A DNA stretch of 64,000 nt. Origin: Xanthomonas hortorum. Its GTDB lineage: Bacteria > Pseudomonadota > Gammaproteobacteria > Xanthomonadales > Xanthomonadaceae. The notes under the pieces were generated by a model, which saw nothing but the letters and a program-made list of their open reading frames with translations, was not told the DNA's origin and searched no databases. The position numbers and the translations under genes were made by a program. The stretch is from assembly GCF_002940005.1 (NCBI RefSeq), contig NZ_MDEF01000003.1; one strand, written 5' to 3'. This document shows, piece after piece, positions 41,613 to 50,604 of the stretch. Every line of letters starts with the position of its first letter. Positions within the stretch are counted from its first letter, which is position 1.

Positions 41613-42581
41613 TCAGGCGCTCTTGTCGAGGTAACGCTCGGCATCCAGCGCGGCCATGCAGCCGAAGCCGGCCGAGGTGATCGCCTGGCGGTAGTGCTGG
41701 TCGGCCACGTCGCCGGCGGCGAACACGCCGCTGACCGAGGTCTCGGTGGCGGCGCCGTTCAGGCCGGAGCGGATTTCCAGGTAGCCGTTGTTCATCGCCA
41801 GCTGGCCGTCGAACAACTGCGTGTTGGGATGATGGCCGATGGCGACGAAAAAGCCGTGCGCAACGATCTCGCGGGTGCTGCCGTCGATGGTGGACTTGAC
41901 CCGCACGCCGGTGACGCCGGCATCGTTGCCCAGCACTTCGTCGATGGCGTGGTGCCAGACAGTTTCGATCTTGCCGGCGGCAACCTTGGCGAACAGCTTG
42001 TCCTGCATGATCTTTTCGGCGCGCAGCGTGTCGCGGCGATGCACCAGATAGACCTTGCGGGCGATGTTGGACAGGTACAGCGCTTCCTCGACTGCGGTGT
42101 TGCCGCCGCCGACCACCACCACGTCCTGGTCCTTGTAGAAGAACCCGTCGCAGGTGGCGCAGGCGGAGACGCCGCGGCCCTTGAAGGCTTCTTCGCTGGG
42201 GATGCCCAGGTACTTGGCGGTGGCACCGGTGGCGATCACCAGCGCGTCGCAGGTGTACTCGGCGCCGTCGCCGCTCAGCCGGAACGGGCGCTGCGACAGA
42301 TCGGCGGTATGGATGTGATCGAAGATCACCTCGGTCTCGAAGCGCTCAGCATGCGCCTGCATGCGGCTCATCAGATCCGGGCCCATCAGGCCGTGGGGGT
42401 CGCCCGGCCAGTTGTCGACCTCGGTGGTGGTCATCAGCTGGCCGCCCTGCTGCAGGCCGGTGATCACCACCGGCTTGAGGTTGGCGCGGGCGGCATAGAC
42501 CGCGGCGGTCCAGCCGGCCGGGCCGGAGCCCAGGATCAGCAGGCGGGAATGCTTGGCGGGACTGGCAGATGAGGCGCTCAT
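41613..42581 (-). CDS. trxB: Thioredoxin-disulfide reductase
   Basis: FAD- and NADPH-dependent enzyme that keeps thioredoxin reduced. The FAD motif LLILGSGPAGWTAAVYAARA is near residue 15. The redox pair CATC is at residues 141-144 inside GVSACATCDGFF. The NADPH motif VVVVGGGNTAVEEALYL is near residue 155 and the C-terminal FAD contact GVFAAGDVADQHYRQAITSA follows. The 322 residues match the family. It is read divergently from ftsK; the 283-bp gap also holds a candidate small RNA. Confidence 0.98.
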   Translation of the reverse strand: MSASSASPAKHSRLLILGSGPAGWTAAVYAARANLKPVVITGLQQGGQLMTTTEVDNWPGDPHGLMGPDLMSRMQAHAERFETEVIFDHIHTADLSQRPFRLSGDGAEYTCDALVIATGATAKYLGIPSEEAFKGRGVSACATCDGFFYKDQDVVVVGGGNTAVEEALYLSNIARKVYLVHRRDTLRAEKIMQDKLFAKVAAGKIETVWHHAIDEVLGNDAGVTGVRVKSTIDGSTREIVAHGFFVAIGHHPNTQLFDGQLAMNNGYLEIRSGLNGAATETSVSGVFAAGDVADQHYRQAITSAGFGCMAALDAERYLDKSA

Positions 42582-42582
42582 G

Positions 42583-42588
42583 TATACT
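42583..42588 (+). promoter_or_regulatory. Possible -10 box for the candidate small RNA
   Basis: TATACT preceded by TG, a good -10 element on the plus strand just upstream of trxB start. No clear -35 box is seen at 17 bases. A start point near 42595 would give a transcript of about 160 bases ending at the terminator below. Confidence 0.35.
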
Positions 42589-42594
42589 CGCGAT

Positions 42595-42757
42595 CTAGGA
42601 AAAGGCAGGGCTGGCGCATGAATTCGCGCCCCTGTGGCGGCATAGAGTGGCGGTCCCCACCCGGTGAATCAAGGCGGCGCGATGGAACTGCATGAACCGC
42701 AGATGGCATGGTCCACCCAGTACGCGTAGTCGACGCCGCCTTGTGCGGCGTTTTTCG
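42595..42757 (+). ncRNA. Candidate small RNA between trxB and ftsK
   Basis: The gap has no good reading frame, but a -10-like TATACT stands upstream and a clear rho-independent terminator stands at the end. Inside, caaggcggcg (around 42673) can pair with cgccgcctt of the terminator stem region, and gcatgaattcgcgcccctgt offers further stems. I do not recognise it as tmRNA, 6S, RNase P or SRP RNA. It could also be part of the trxB leader on the other strand. Confidence 0.35.
42733..42755 (+). terminator. Rho-independent terminator upstream of ftsK
   Basis: Arms acgccgc (42733-42739) and gcggcgt (42745-42751), loop of five bases, followed by a T run. There is no gene just before it on the plus strand, which is the main reason to suspect a small RNA. 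Confidence 0.8.
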
Positions 42758-42864
42758 TTAACCGCCGAGCGCCACGGCGGGCAGTGGCGGTTCAACAGCT
42801 GAAACTGTGGCGTCAGTCGTTTATTATCAATCACTAACAGCATTTTTCTAAGGTCTGGCTACAG

Positions 42865-45222
42865 GTGGCAAAGCAGGTTCCCGAACGCAGCAAGCCCGCA
42901 GAGGGCAAACCGTCCTCGCGCAAGACGGCGGTGGCGGACAATCCGCGTCGGCAAAAGCTCTGGCGCGATCTGGCATTGATCGCGGTGGCGCCGTTGCTGC
43001 TGTATCTGCTGGCCAGCCTGTTCACCTATTCGGCGGCCGACCCGGGCTGGTCGCAGACCGGCAGCGTGGTCGCGCCGGTGCACAACATGGGCGGCCGGGT
43101 CGGTGCCTGGACCGCCGACGTGCTGCTGCAGCTGTTCGGTTATGTGGCCTTTCTGCTGCCGGTGGTGCTGGGCGCGGTGGCCTGGATCGCCTTGTTCGGC
43201 ATGGACAAGGAAGGGCAGGCCGAGGCCGATCTGGGGCCGGCCCTGCGCCTGGTCGGCATGGTGGGGTTCCTGATTTCTTCGACCGGCTTCCTGCACCTAC
43301 GCCTGTTCACTGGCGATGTGGCCGGGGCCGGCGGCATCCTGGGGCGGTTGGTCAGCAATTCGCTGAGCGCCGGGTTCGGTGCGTTGGGCGCGAACCTGTT
43401 CGTGATGGTGTTGTTGCTGGTGTCGATCACGCTGGCCACGGGCTTGTCGTGGTTTGCGCTGATGGAACGTATCGGTAAGGGCGTGCTGGCGTTGGGGCCG
43501 CTGATGCAGCGCAAGACCCATCAGGCCACCGAGTGGCAGCAGACCCGCGTCATGCGCGAAGAGCGCGAGGAAGTGCGCAAGGTCGATGCGGTCAAGCAGG
43601 CCAAGCGCGAGCCGGTCAAGATCGAGCCGCCGCCGGCACCGGTGGTGGAAAAGAGCGAGCGCGCCAAGCGCGACACTCAGATTCCGATGTTCCAGGGCGT
43701 GAGCACCGATGGCTCCGATCTGCCGCCGCTTGCCCTGCTGGACGATCCCAAGGCGCAGGCCAAGGGCTATTCGGAAGAGACGTTGGAGACGCTGTCGCGG
43801 CAGATTGAGTTCAAGCTCAAGGACTTCCGCATCGAGGCGCAGGTGGTCGGGGCTTATCCGGGTCCGGTCATCACCCGCTTCGAGATCGAACCGGCGCCGG
43901 GCATCAAGGTCAGCCAGATCAGTTCGCTGGACAAGGACATTGCGCGCGGGCTGTCGGTCAAGTCGGTGCGCGTGGTGGATGTGATTCCGGGCAAGTCGGT
44001 GGTGGGTCTGGAAATCCCCAATGTCACCCGCGAGATGATCTTTCTGTCCGAACTGTTGCGCTCCAAGGAATACGACAAGTCGCCGAGCCCGCTGACCTTG
44101 GCGTTGGGCAAGGACATCGCCGGGCGCCCGACGGTGGCCGATCTGGCGCGCATGCCGCACTTGCTGGTGGCCGGTACCACCGGCTCAGGCAAGTCGGTGG
44201 CGGTCAACGCAATGGTGCTGAGCCTGCTGTTCAAGGCTTCGCACAAGGAACTGCGGATGCTGATGATCGACCCGAAGATGCTCGAACTGAGCGTCTATCA
44301 GGGCATCCCGCATCTGCTGGCGCCGGTGGTCACCGACATGAAGGAGGCCGCCAACGGCCTGCGTTGGTGCGTGGCCGAGATGGAACGCCGCTACAAGCTG
44401 ATGAGCGCGGTGGGCGTGCGCAACCTGGCCGGCTTCAACAAGAAGATCAAGGACGCCATCGACGCCGGCCAGCCGATGATGGACCCGCTGTTCAAGCCCA
44501 ATCCCGAATTGGGGGAGGCGCCGCGGCCGCTGGAGTCGCTGCCGTTCATCGTGATCTTCATCGACGAATTCGCCGACATGATGATGATCGTCGGCAAGAA
44601 GGTCGAAGAGCTGATCGCGCGTCTGGCGCAGAAGGCGCGTGCGGCTGGTATCCATCTGATTCTGGCCACGCAGCGGCCGTCGGTGGACGTCATCACCGGC
44701 TTGATCAAGGCCAATATTCCAACCCGCGTCGCGTTCCAGGTCAGTTCCAAGATCGACTCGCGCACCATCCTGGATCAGTCCGGGGCCGAGGCGTTGCTGG
44801 GCAACGGCGACATGCTGTATCTGCCGCCGGGCACGGCGCTGCCGGACCGCGTGCATGGCGCCTTCGTCAGCGACGAAGAAGTGCATCGCGTGGTCGAGCA
44901 CCTCAAGGCGAGCGGGCCGGTGTCCTACGTCGAAGGCGTGCTGGACGAAGTGCAGACCATGGGCGACGGCACCGTGGTGGGTGCGACCGGCCTGCCCGAA
45001 AGCAGCGGCGGTGGCGGCGACGAATCCGATCCGTTGTACGACGAGGCCTTGCGCATCGTCACCGAAACCCGGCGCGCCTCGATCTCCGGCGTGCAGCGAC
45101 GCCTGAAGATCGGCTACAACCGCGCCGCGCGTTTGATCGAAGCGATGGAAGCGGCCGGCGTGGTCAGCCAGCCAGAGCACAATGGCGACCGTACCGTGCT
45201 GGCACCGCCGCCGCCCAAGTAA
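42865..45222 (+). CDS. ftsK: DNA translocase FtsK
   Basis: Septum-anchored motor that moves chromosome ends during division and activates dif recombination. The N-terminal 190 residues hold four membrane helices (LALIAVAPLLLYLLASLFTY; VAFLLPVVLGAVAWIALF and two more). A short linker leads to the motor domain, with Walker A GTTGSGKSVAVN near residue 437 and Walker B PFIVIFIDEFADM. The C-terminal gamma winged helix has LRIVTETRRASISGVQRRLK and YNRAARLIEAMEAAGVV. The start is a GTG at 42865. At 785 residues it is a short-linker form compared with E. coli (1329). Confidence 0.97.
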   Translation: MAKQVPERSKPAEGKPSSRKTAVADNPRRQKLWRDLALIAVAPLLLYLLASLFTYSAADPGWSQTGSVVAPVHNMGGRVGAWTADVLLQLFGYVAFLLPVVLGAVAWIALFGMDKEGQAEADLGPALRLVGMVGFLISSTGFLHLRLFTGDVAGAGGILGRLVSNSLSAGFGALGANLFVMVLLLVSITLATGLSWFALMERIGKGVLALGPLMQRKTHQATEWQQTRVMREEREEVRKVDAVKQAKREPVKIEPPPAPVVEKSERAKRDTQIPMFQGVSTDGSDLPPLALLDDPKAQAKGYSEETLETLSRQIEFKLKDFRIEAQVVGAYPGPVITRFEIEPAPGIKVSQISSLDKDIARGLSVKSVRVVDVIPGKSVVGLEIPNVTREMIFLSELLRSKEYDKSPSPLTLALGKDIAGRPTVADLARMPHLLVAGTTGSGKSVAVNAMVLSLLFKASHKELRMLMIDPKMLELSVYQGIPHLLAPVVTDMKEAANGLRWCVAEMERRYKLMSAVGVRNLAGFNKKIKDAIDAGQPMMDPLFKPNPELGEAPRPLESLPFIVIFIDEFADMMMIVGKKVEELIARLAQKARAAGIHLILATQRPSVDVITGLIKANIPTRVAFQVSSKIDSRTILDQSGAEALLGNGDMLYLPPGTALPDRVHGAFVSDEEVHRVVEHLKASGPVSYVEGVLDEVQTMGDGTVVGATGLPESSGGGGDESDPLYDEALRIVTETRRASISGVQRRLKIGYNRAARLIEAMEAAGVVSQPEHNGDRTVLAPPPPK

Positions 45223-45282
45223 TCGGCGGCCGGCAACGCGGCGCGTGTCGGCTTACGCGTGGCGCCGCGTGCCGGGCTTAGG

Positions 45283-45536
45283 GGCGGCTAACAAACCGTG
45301 GCGAGAGGCCGCCTGGCGGTGAGCGCAGTTGTGTTGTTGGCCGCATCTTGGTTGATACAGTCAGAAGCCAAGGTCAAAAAGCCGCGTCGGTCGAGGGTGC
45401 GGTGCCCTCACCGCTCGCGGGACACGCCGCAAGTACGCCCTTGTAGGCTCAGTAGCGGCATCCATGCCGCCACATGGTCCCGCAATCGGCGAGGACACCG
45501 CACCAGACAGGTTGCTGTTTAGTTTTGTCGGCCGCT
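45283..45536. repeat. Intergenic element with inverted ends, containing the structured repeat core
   Basis: Left end ggcggctaacaaa and right end ttttgtcggccgct are imperfect inverted repeats 254 bp apart. Inside, 45390-45504 carries the same core as 31122-31236, with the hairpin gcggcatccatgccgc at 45454-45469. The whole gap 45223-45668 has no convincing gene. Confidence 0.65.
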
Positions 45537-45668
45537 CTTATCCGGATTGCGTGCGCGTACCCGCAGTCACATGGATGCTGCGATGTTGGAGGCCGGTGCC
45601 TGACGCTGCCGCGCACACCGGCTACCCTGTTGAGCAAGGGCCGCTCCGGCCCGTCGTGATCGAGACCC

Positions 45669-47603
45669 ATGCTGCGTCGTCCTGTATTGCTGCTTCTGCT
45701 GCTGATCTCATTGCCGCTGCTGGCTCAGGCCCAGCAGCAGGCCGCGCCTGCCGCGCCTGCCGCCGCTGCGGCACGCACGCAGGCCGACACCAACTACAGT
45801 TTCGTGCGCTATCGCGCCGACTACGAAGTACGTGCCGACGCCAGCAGCGTGGAAACCGACGAATACGAGATCCTGCTCAAGACCAAATCGGCGGTGGAGC
45901 AGTTCAGCCAGGTGCGGCTGAGCTATAGCGAGAAGATGGAAACCCTGGAGGTGCTGCAGGCCTATACCGTTACCGCCGAAGGACTGCGCCAGGACGTAGC
46001 CGCCGACAAGATCTATACCCAGGAAAGCTATTCCAGTGCGGCGGCAGCGATGTACGCCGACCGCAAGGTCAAGGTGGTGGTGTTCCCGAATCTGGCACCG
46101 GGCGCGCGTATCGTCTACCGCGTGCGGCGTGCGCAAAACGCCCCGTACTTCCCCGGTTATTTCAGCCTGTGGGAAACCTTCAGCGTGTTCGCGCAATACG
46201 ACGATGCGGTGATCACGCTGGTGGCGCCGAAGGCCTTGCCGATGCATTTGTCGGTGCGCGGGCTGCAGGGCGGCACCAAGCCGGTGGTGCGCGGCGATCA
46301 GGCGCGCTGGGAATGGCGCTACCAGCGTGCCACGCCGATGAAGAACCAGAACTGGAGCGCGGCGACCTGGGAATTCAGCCCGACCTTGATGGCCAGCACC
46401 TTCGACAGCTGGTCGCAGATGGGCCTGGCCTACCACGTCAAAGGCGGCCGCGCTGCTGCGGTGACGCCGGCGACCCAGTCGCTGGCCGACGAGGTGACGC
46501 GTGGCATCGACGACCCGCGTGCGCAGGCGGCGGCGTTGTACGCCTGGGTGGCGCGCAATATTCGCTACGTGGCGGTGTACCTGGGCAACGGCGGGCTGGA
46601 ACCCAACAGCGCCGACAGCATCCTGGCGAACCACTATGGCGACTGCAAGGATCACACCGTGATCCTGGAAGCCTTGCTGGCCGCCAAGGGCATCGCCAGT
46701 ACGCCGGTGCTGATCGGCGCTGAGGGCGGGCCCACGTTGCCGCCGATTCCGGTGCTTGGTCGTTTCAACCATGCGATAACCTACATCCCGGCGTTCGATC
46801 TTTACGTGGATTCGACCAACCCCTACGCGCGCTTCGGCCAGCTGCCGGCCGGCGATCTCGGCGCGCCGGTGGTGCATACGCTGGACGGCAAGGTCACGCA
46901 CACCCCGCCCAACGACCGCAAGGTCAACCGCTACGTCGCGCGCACCGAGTATCGCTTCACCCCGCAAGGCGGCCTGCAAGGCATGACCACGCTGGATAGC
47001 GGGAAGACCGGCGAGGTGGGCTTGCGCGCGATGTTCGTGCAACTCAACGCGCAGAACCGCAATCGCATCGAAGAATCGATCATTGCCCAGTCCGGCTTCG
47101 ACGGCACCGGCGATCTGCTGATCCAGGGCGACCCGCTGGATCTGGATGCGCCATTCAATTACCGCTACACGTTCCAGGCCAACGATGCGGTGGATTTTTC
47201 GGTGGTCGGCGGCATGACCTTGCCCGATATGCCCGGTGCCGAATCGACCCGAGGTATCTATACGACCACATCGGCCGAAGACAATCTGACTCCGTTCTAC
47301 TGCAACGACAGCGTGCGCGAAGAAACCTATGTGGTGAGCTTCCCGGCGACGGTGCCGATCATCGCGATCCCGCGCAGCAGCACCTTTCGCAATGCCGCCG
47401 GCGAGTACGCGGTCGAGTGGACGCGCCAAGGGCAGACGGTGACTGCGGTGCATCGGCTGCAACGTGCCGCAGTGCGTGGGCCGCAGGCGCTGTGTCAGCC
47501 GCAGGATTACCGCGCATTCCGCGAGCTCTATCAGCAGGTGCGGCGCGGGTTTCGCGGGCAGATCGTGTATGGCGATCTGTCCAGGGTGCAGACGGCGCAT
47601 TGA
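45669..47603 (+). CDS. Exported DUF3857 / transglutaminase-like protein
   Basis: A periplasmic or exported protein of 644 residues. A signal peptide (MLRRPVLLLLLLISLPLLAQ, cleavage near AQA) is followed by a DUF3857 domain (about residues 45-230). A transglutaminase-like domain (about 250-370) has the Cys in YGDCKDHTVILEALL, the His in FNHAITYIPAF and the Asp in DLYVDSTNPY, so the catalytic triad is complete. The remaining 270 residues are beta-rich and family-typical. Substrate is unknown; such proteins may be amidases or cross-linkers in the envelope. It is 106 bp upstream of lolA. Confidence 0.85.
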   Translation: MLRRPVLLLLLLISLPLLAQAQQQAAPAAPAAAAARTQADTNYSFVRYRADYEVRADASSVETDEYEILLKTKSAVEQFSQVRLSYSEKMETLEVLQAYTVTAEGLRQDVAADKIYTQESYSSAAAAMYADRKVKVVVFPNLAPGARIVYRVRRAQNAPYFPGYFSLWETFSVFAQYDDAVITLVAPKALPMHLSVRGLQGGTKPVVRGDQARWEWRYQRATPMKNQNWSAATWEFSPTLMASTFDSWSQMGLAYHVKGGRAAAVTPATQSLADEVTRGIDDPRAQAAALYAWVARNIRYVAVYLGNGGLEPNSADSILANHYGDCKDHTVILEALLAAKGIASTPVLIGAEGGPTLPPIPVLGRFNHAITYIPAFDLYVDSTNPYARFGQLPAGDLGAPVVHTLDGKVTHTPPNDRKVNRYVARTEYRFTPQGGLQGMTTLDSGKTGEVGLRAMFVQLNAQNRNRIEESIIAQSGFDGTGDLLIQGDPLDLDAPFNYRYTFQANDAVDFSVVGGMTLPDMPGAESTRGIYTTTSAEDNLTPFYCNDSVREETYVVSFPATVPIIAIPRSSTFRNAAGEYAVEWTRQGQTVTAVHRLQRAAVRGPQALCQPQDYRAFRELYQQVRRGFRGQIVYGDLSRVQTAH

Positions 47604-47709
47604 GATGGATTGGTTTGTCGCAACCGCGATCCGAGCGCGGCAGGCGACAGCGCTCGCCCATTCATCTATGAAGTATCAGAATCCACGCATTCCCTTTTGG
47701 AAGACCGCG

Positions 47710-48339
47710 ATGCATCGCCAGCTCCGTTATGCCGTCCTCGCCACCGCCCTGTTCGCCAGCACCGCATTTGCCGGTGCACGTCAGGAACTGGATACGTTCA
47801 CGCGCGGCCTCAAAGGGCTGGACGGGCAGTTCAGCCAGCAGGTCTCCGATGCCAATGGCCGGGTCAAGGAAAGCTCGAGTGGGCGGGTGGCATTGTCGGC
47901 GCCGCGCCAGTTCCGTTGGGAATACGCCAAGCCCTACAAGCAGCTGATCGTTGCCGACGGCAAGAAGGTGTGGGTGTTCGACCCGGACCTGGAGCAGGTC
48001 ACCGTGCGCGCGCAGGGCAGCGAAGAACAGAACAGCCCCTTGGTCGCCTTGATCGATCCGGCACGCCTGGACAAGCAATACGACGTCAGCGAAGAAGCCG
48101 CGCCGCGTGATGGGCTGCAGTGGTTGTCGCTGACGCCGAAGGTCGACACCGAAGCCAGCTTCCAGATGGCCTCGCTCGGTTTCGGCAAGGAGGGTCTGGC
48201 CAAGATGGAGGTGGTCGATGCGGTCGGCCAGCGCACCGCCATCAGCTTCAGCGGCTGGAAGCGCAATCCTGCCTTCGCTGCAGACACCTTTCGCTATACG
48301 CCTGGCAAGGGTGTGGACGTGGTCGGCGACGCGCAGTAA
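47710..48339 (+). CDS. lolA: Outer membrane lipoprotein carrier LolA
   Basis: Periplasmic chaperone that carries lipoproteins from LolCDE to LolB. The ATG at 47710 opens a signal peptide (MHRQLRYAVLATALFASTAF, cleavage after AFA). The mature protein has LDGQFSQQVSDANGRVKESS and RQFRWEYAKPYKQLIVADGK, typical of LolA. At 209 residues it has the family length. ftsK and rarA are its common neighbours in gammaproteobacteria, as here; the transglutaminase gene is inserted between ftsK and lolA. Confidence 0.96.
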   Translation: MHRQLRYAVLATALFASTAFAGARQELDTFTRGLKGLDGQFSQQVSDANGRVKESSSGRVALSAPRQFRWEYAKPYKQLIVADGKKVWVFDPDLEQVTVRAQGSEEQNSPLVALIDPARLDKQYDVSEEAAPRDGLQWLSLTPKVDTEASFQMASLGFGKEGLAKMEVVDAVGQRTAISFSGWKRNPAFAADTFRYTPGKGVDVVGDAQ

Positions 48340-48366
48340 GCCCTCGTTCGACGCATCCGCACTGAC

Positions 48367-48392
48367 AACGGCCTTCTTCGCAGAAGGCCGTT
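48367..48392. terminator. Hairpin between lolA and rarA
   Basis: Perfect 11-bp arms AACGGCCTTCT (48367-48377) and AGAAGGCCGTT (48382-48392) with loop TCGC, starting 28 bases after the lolA stop. The T tail is only three bases, so termination may be partial. Confidence 0.7.
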
Positions 48393-48414
48393 TGCTTACG
48401 CGATACAATGATGC

Positions 48415-49788
48415 GTGGCACGAACCAAGCTCCCCATCGCTCCCGAAGCCGATCTGCTCAGCGTAGATGGCGAGCATCTGCGCCCGCTGGCCGAGCGCAT
48501 GCGTCCGCGAACCCTCGACGAGATGGTCGGGCAGAAACGCTTGCTGGCACCCGACAGCGCATTGCGACGCGCGGTGGAATCCGGTCGCGTGCATTCGATG
48601 ATCCTGTGGGGGCCGCCCGGTTGCGGCAAAACCACCCTGGCGCTGCTGCTGGCGCATTACGCGGATGCCGAATTCAAGGCGATCTCGGCGGTGTTGTCGG
48701 GATTGCCGGAAGTGCGCCAGGTATTGGCCGAGGCCGCGCAGCGCTTTGCCAGCGGCTGCCGCACGGTGTTGTTCGTCGATGAGGTGCATCGCTTCAACAA
48801 GGCGCAACAGGACGCGTTCTTGCCGCATATCGAGCGCGGCACAATCCTGTTCGTCGGTGCGACCACCGAAAATCCATCCTTCGAATTGAACTCTGCATTA
48901 CTGTCGCGTTGCCGCGTACATGTGCTGGAAGGCGTCTCGCCGCAGGACATCGTCGAGGCCTTGCAGCGGGCCTTGCATGATTCGGAGCGCGGGCTGGGGC
49001 AGGAGACCATCCAGGTTACCGATGCCTCGCTGCTGGAAATCGCCAGCGCCGCCGATGGCGATGTACGCCGCGCACTGACGCTGCTGGAGATCGCTGCGGA
49101 ACTGGCGACGGGCGAGGGTGGCGAGATCACCCCGCAGACGCTGTTGCAGGTGCTGGCCGACCGCACCCGTCGCTTCGACAAGAACGGCGAGCAGTTCTAC
49201 GACCAGATCTCGGCGCTGCACAAATCGGTGCGTAGTTCCAATCCCGATGCCGCGCTGTACTGGCTGACCCGCATGCTCGATGGCGGCTGCGACCCGGCGT
49301 ATCTGGCGCGGCGGCTGACCCGCATGGCGATCGAAGATATCGGCCTGGCCGACCCGCGCGCGCAGAGCATGGCGCTGGAAGCCTGGGACATCTACGAGCG
49401 CCTGGGTAGCCCGGAAGGTGAGCTGGCGTTCGCGCAACTGGTGCTGTATCTGGCCAGCACCGCCAAGTCCAATGCCGGCTACGCGGCCTTCAATCAGGCC
49501 AAGGCCGAAGTACGCGCCACCGGCACCCAAGAGGTGCCGCTGCATTTGCGCAATGCGCCGACCAAGCTGATGAAGACGCTCGGTTACGGGCAGGACTATC
49601 AATACGACCACGATGCCGAAGGCGGCATTGCGCTGGATCAGACCGGCTTCCCCGATGCGATGGGCGAGCGGGTCTTTTACAACCCGGCGCCGCGCGGGCT
49701 GGAGATCAAGCTCAAGGAAAAGCTCGATCGTTTGCGCGCGGCGCGCGAGCAGGCGCGTGCCGACAAGGCCCGCAAGCCGGCGGGATAA
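48415..49788 (+). CDS. rarA: Replication-associated recombination protein A
   Basis: AAA+ ATPase (MgsA) of the clamp-loader family that acts at stalled forks. The segment RPRTLDEMVGQKRLLAPDSA precedes Walker A GPPGCGKTTLALL near residue 66 and Walker B TVLFVDEVHRFNKAQQDAFL. The sensor motif GATTENPSFELNSALLSRCR follows, and the C-terminal tetramer domain has SVRSSNPDAALYWLTRMLDG and LPLHLRNAPTKLM-like parts. The start is a GTG at 48415; the nearby ATG triplets are in another frame. The 457 residues match the family. Confidence 0.96.
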   Translation: MARTKLPIAPEADLLSVDGEHLRPLAERMRPRTLDEMVGQKRLLAPDSALRRAVESGRVHSMILWGPPGCGKTTLALLLAHYADAEFKAISAVLSGLPEVRQVLAEAAQRFASGCRTVLFVDEVHRFNKAQQDAFLPHIERGTILFVGATTENPSFELNSALLSRCRVHVLEGVSPQDIVEALQRALHDSERGLGQETIQVTDASLLEIASAADGDVRRALTLLEIAAELATGEGGEITPQTLLQVLADRTRRFDKNGEQFYDQISALHKSVRSSNPDAALYWLTRMLDGGCDPAYLARRLTRMAIEDIGLADPRAQSMALEAWDIYERLGSPEGELAFAQLVLYLASTAKSNAGYAAFNQAKAEVRATGTQEVPLHLRNAPTKLMKTLGYGQDYQYDHDAEGGIALDQTGFPDAMGERVFYNPAPRGLEIKLKEKLDRLRAAREQARADKARKPAG

Positions 49789-50104
49789 GCGGTGACAACG
49801 CTGGATAGCATCGCGCCCTGGAGCTGCACGCCGTCTGGACTAAAGGGATGTGTTTGCCAACCCTGCCGGCACGGCGTTCTGTGCCCGGGGAGTGTTTCTC
49901 GACTTGAAGCCAGCGAGAAAACGAACGCGTGGCCACTGAGCGGACGCGGCCGATGCTCGGTGCGGCGTCACCACTCGTACAATCCGGTTTGAGCGCGCCG
50001 TCGATGACCTGATGCGAGCTCGCCACGTTTTGTTCGCAGCTTTCAGGAATGACAATGTACGACACGCACTTGCAGACGCAGCCAATCCATTGCGGAACGC
50101 GCGC
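49789..50104. other. Gap between rarA and crcB without a recognised feature
   Basis: I looked for a fluoride riboswitch, which often precedes crcB, and saw no convincing match to its conserved elements. No heptamer repeat, hairpin with T run or gene is apparent. Confidence 0.6.
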
Positions 50105-50506
50105 ATGAACGCACCGGTGTGGTGGCAGCAATTGCTGCTGGCGATGACCGGCGGCGCGCTCGGATCGGGCCTGCGCTTTGCCATTGGCGCGTCCTTGCTG
50201 CAGCGCTTCGGTACAGGATTTCCATGGGGCACCCTGACCGTGAACTTGGTCGGTTCGTTCGTCGCAGGTGTGCTGCTGGTGTGGCTGGATGCGCGTGGAC
50301 CATCCAGCTGGCCGCTGCGGGCCTTGTTGATCGTCGGTGTGATCGGCGGGCTGACCACGTTCTCGTCGTTGATGATGGAATGCCTGGTGTTTGCGCGCAC
50401 CGATCGCTCCGCGATGATCGGCGTGTATCTGGCAATCACGCTGGTGGCCGGCTTGGCCTTGGTGTTTTTGGGTGCGCGCACCGGTCAATGGCTGGTGGCG
50501 CGCTGA
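50105..50506 (+). CDS. crcB: Fluoride ion channel CrcB (Fluc)
   Basis: Small dual-topology membrane channel that exports fluoride. The ATG at 50105 gives 133 residues with four membrane helices. Hallmarks are GGALGSGLRFAIGA near the N terminus, FPWGTLTVNLVGSFVAGVLL with the conserved Asn, and IGGLTTFSSLMMECLVF with the TTFS motif. An upstream ATG in frame would add an arginine-rich stretch unlike the family. It converges with fadA on the other strand. Confidence 0.95.
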   Translation: MNAPVWWQQLLLAMTGGALGSGLRFAIGASLLQRFGTGFPWGTLTVNLVGSFVAGVLLVWLDARGPSSWPLRALLIVGVIGGLTTFSSLMMECLVFARTDRSAMIGVYLAITLVAGLALVFLGARTGQWLVAR

Positions 50507-50604
50507 AAGTAAAAGAGGGCGTGCTTTCGCACACCCTTTCGATCACTGCATATCGATGTAAAGCGAGATCGTGACCACATCCCGATCGCGCGCCAGGCAG
50601 CGGC

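Noticed and set aside
45708..47600. 630-residue open frame opposite the transglutaminase-like gene
   Set aside because: Composition shadow; the plus-strand product has a signal peptide and a catalytic triad.
49950..50104. Fluoride riboswitch upstream of crcB
   Set aside because: I could not find the conserved loop and pseudoknot sequences of that riboswitch class.
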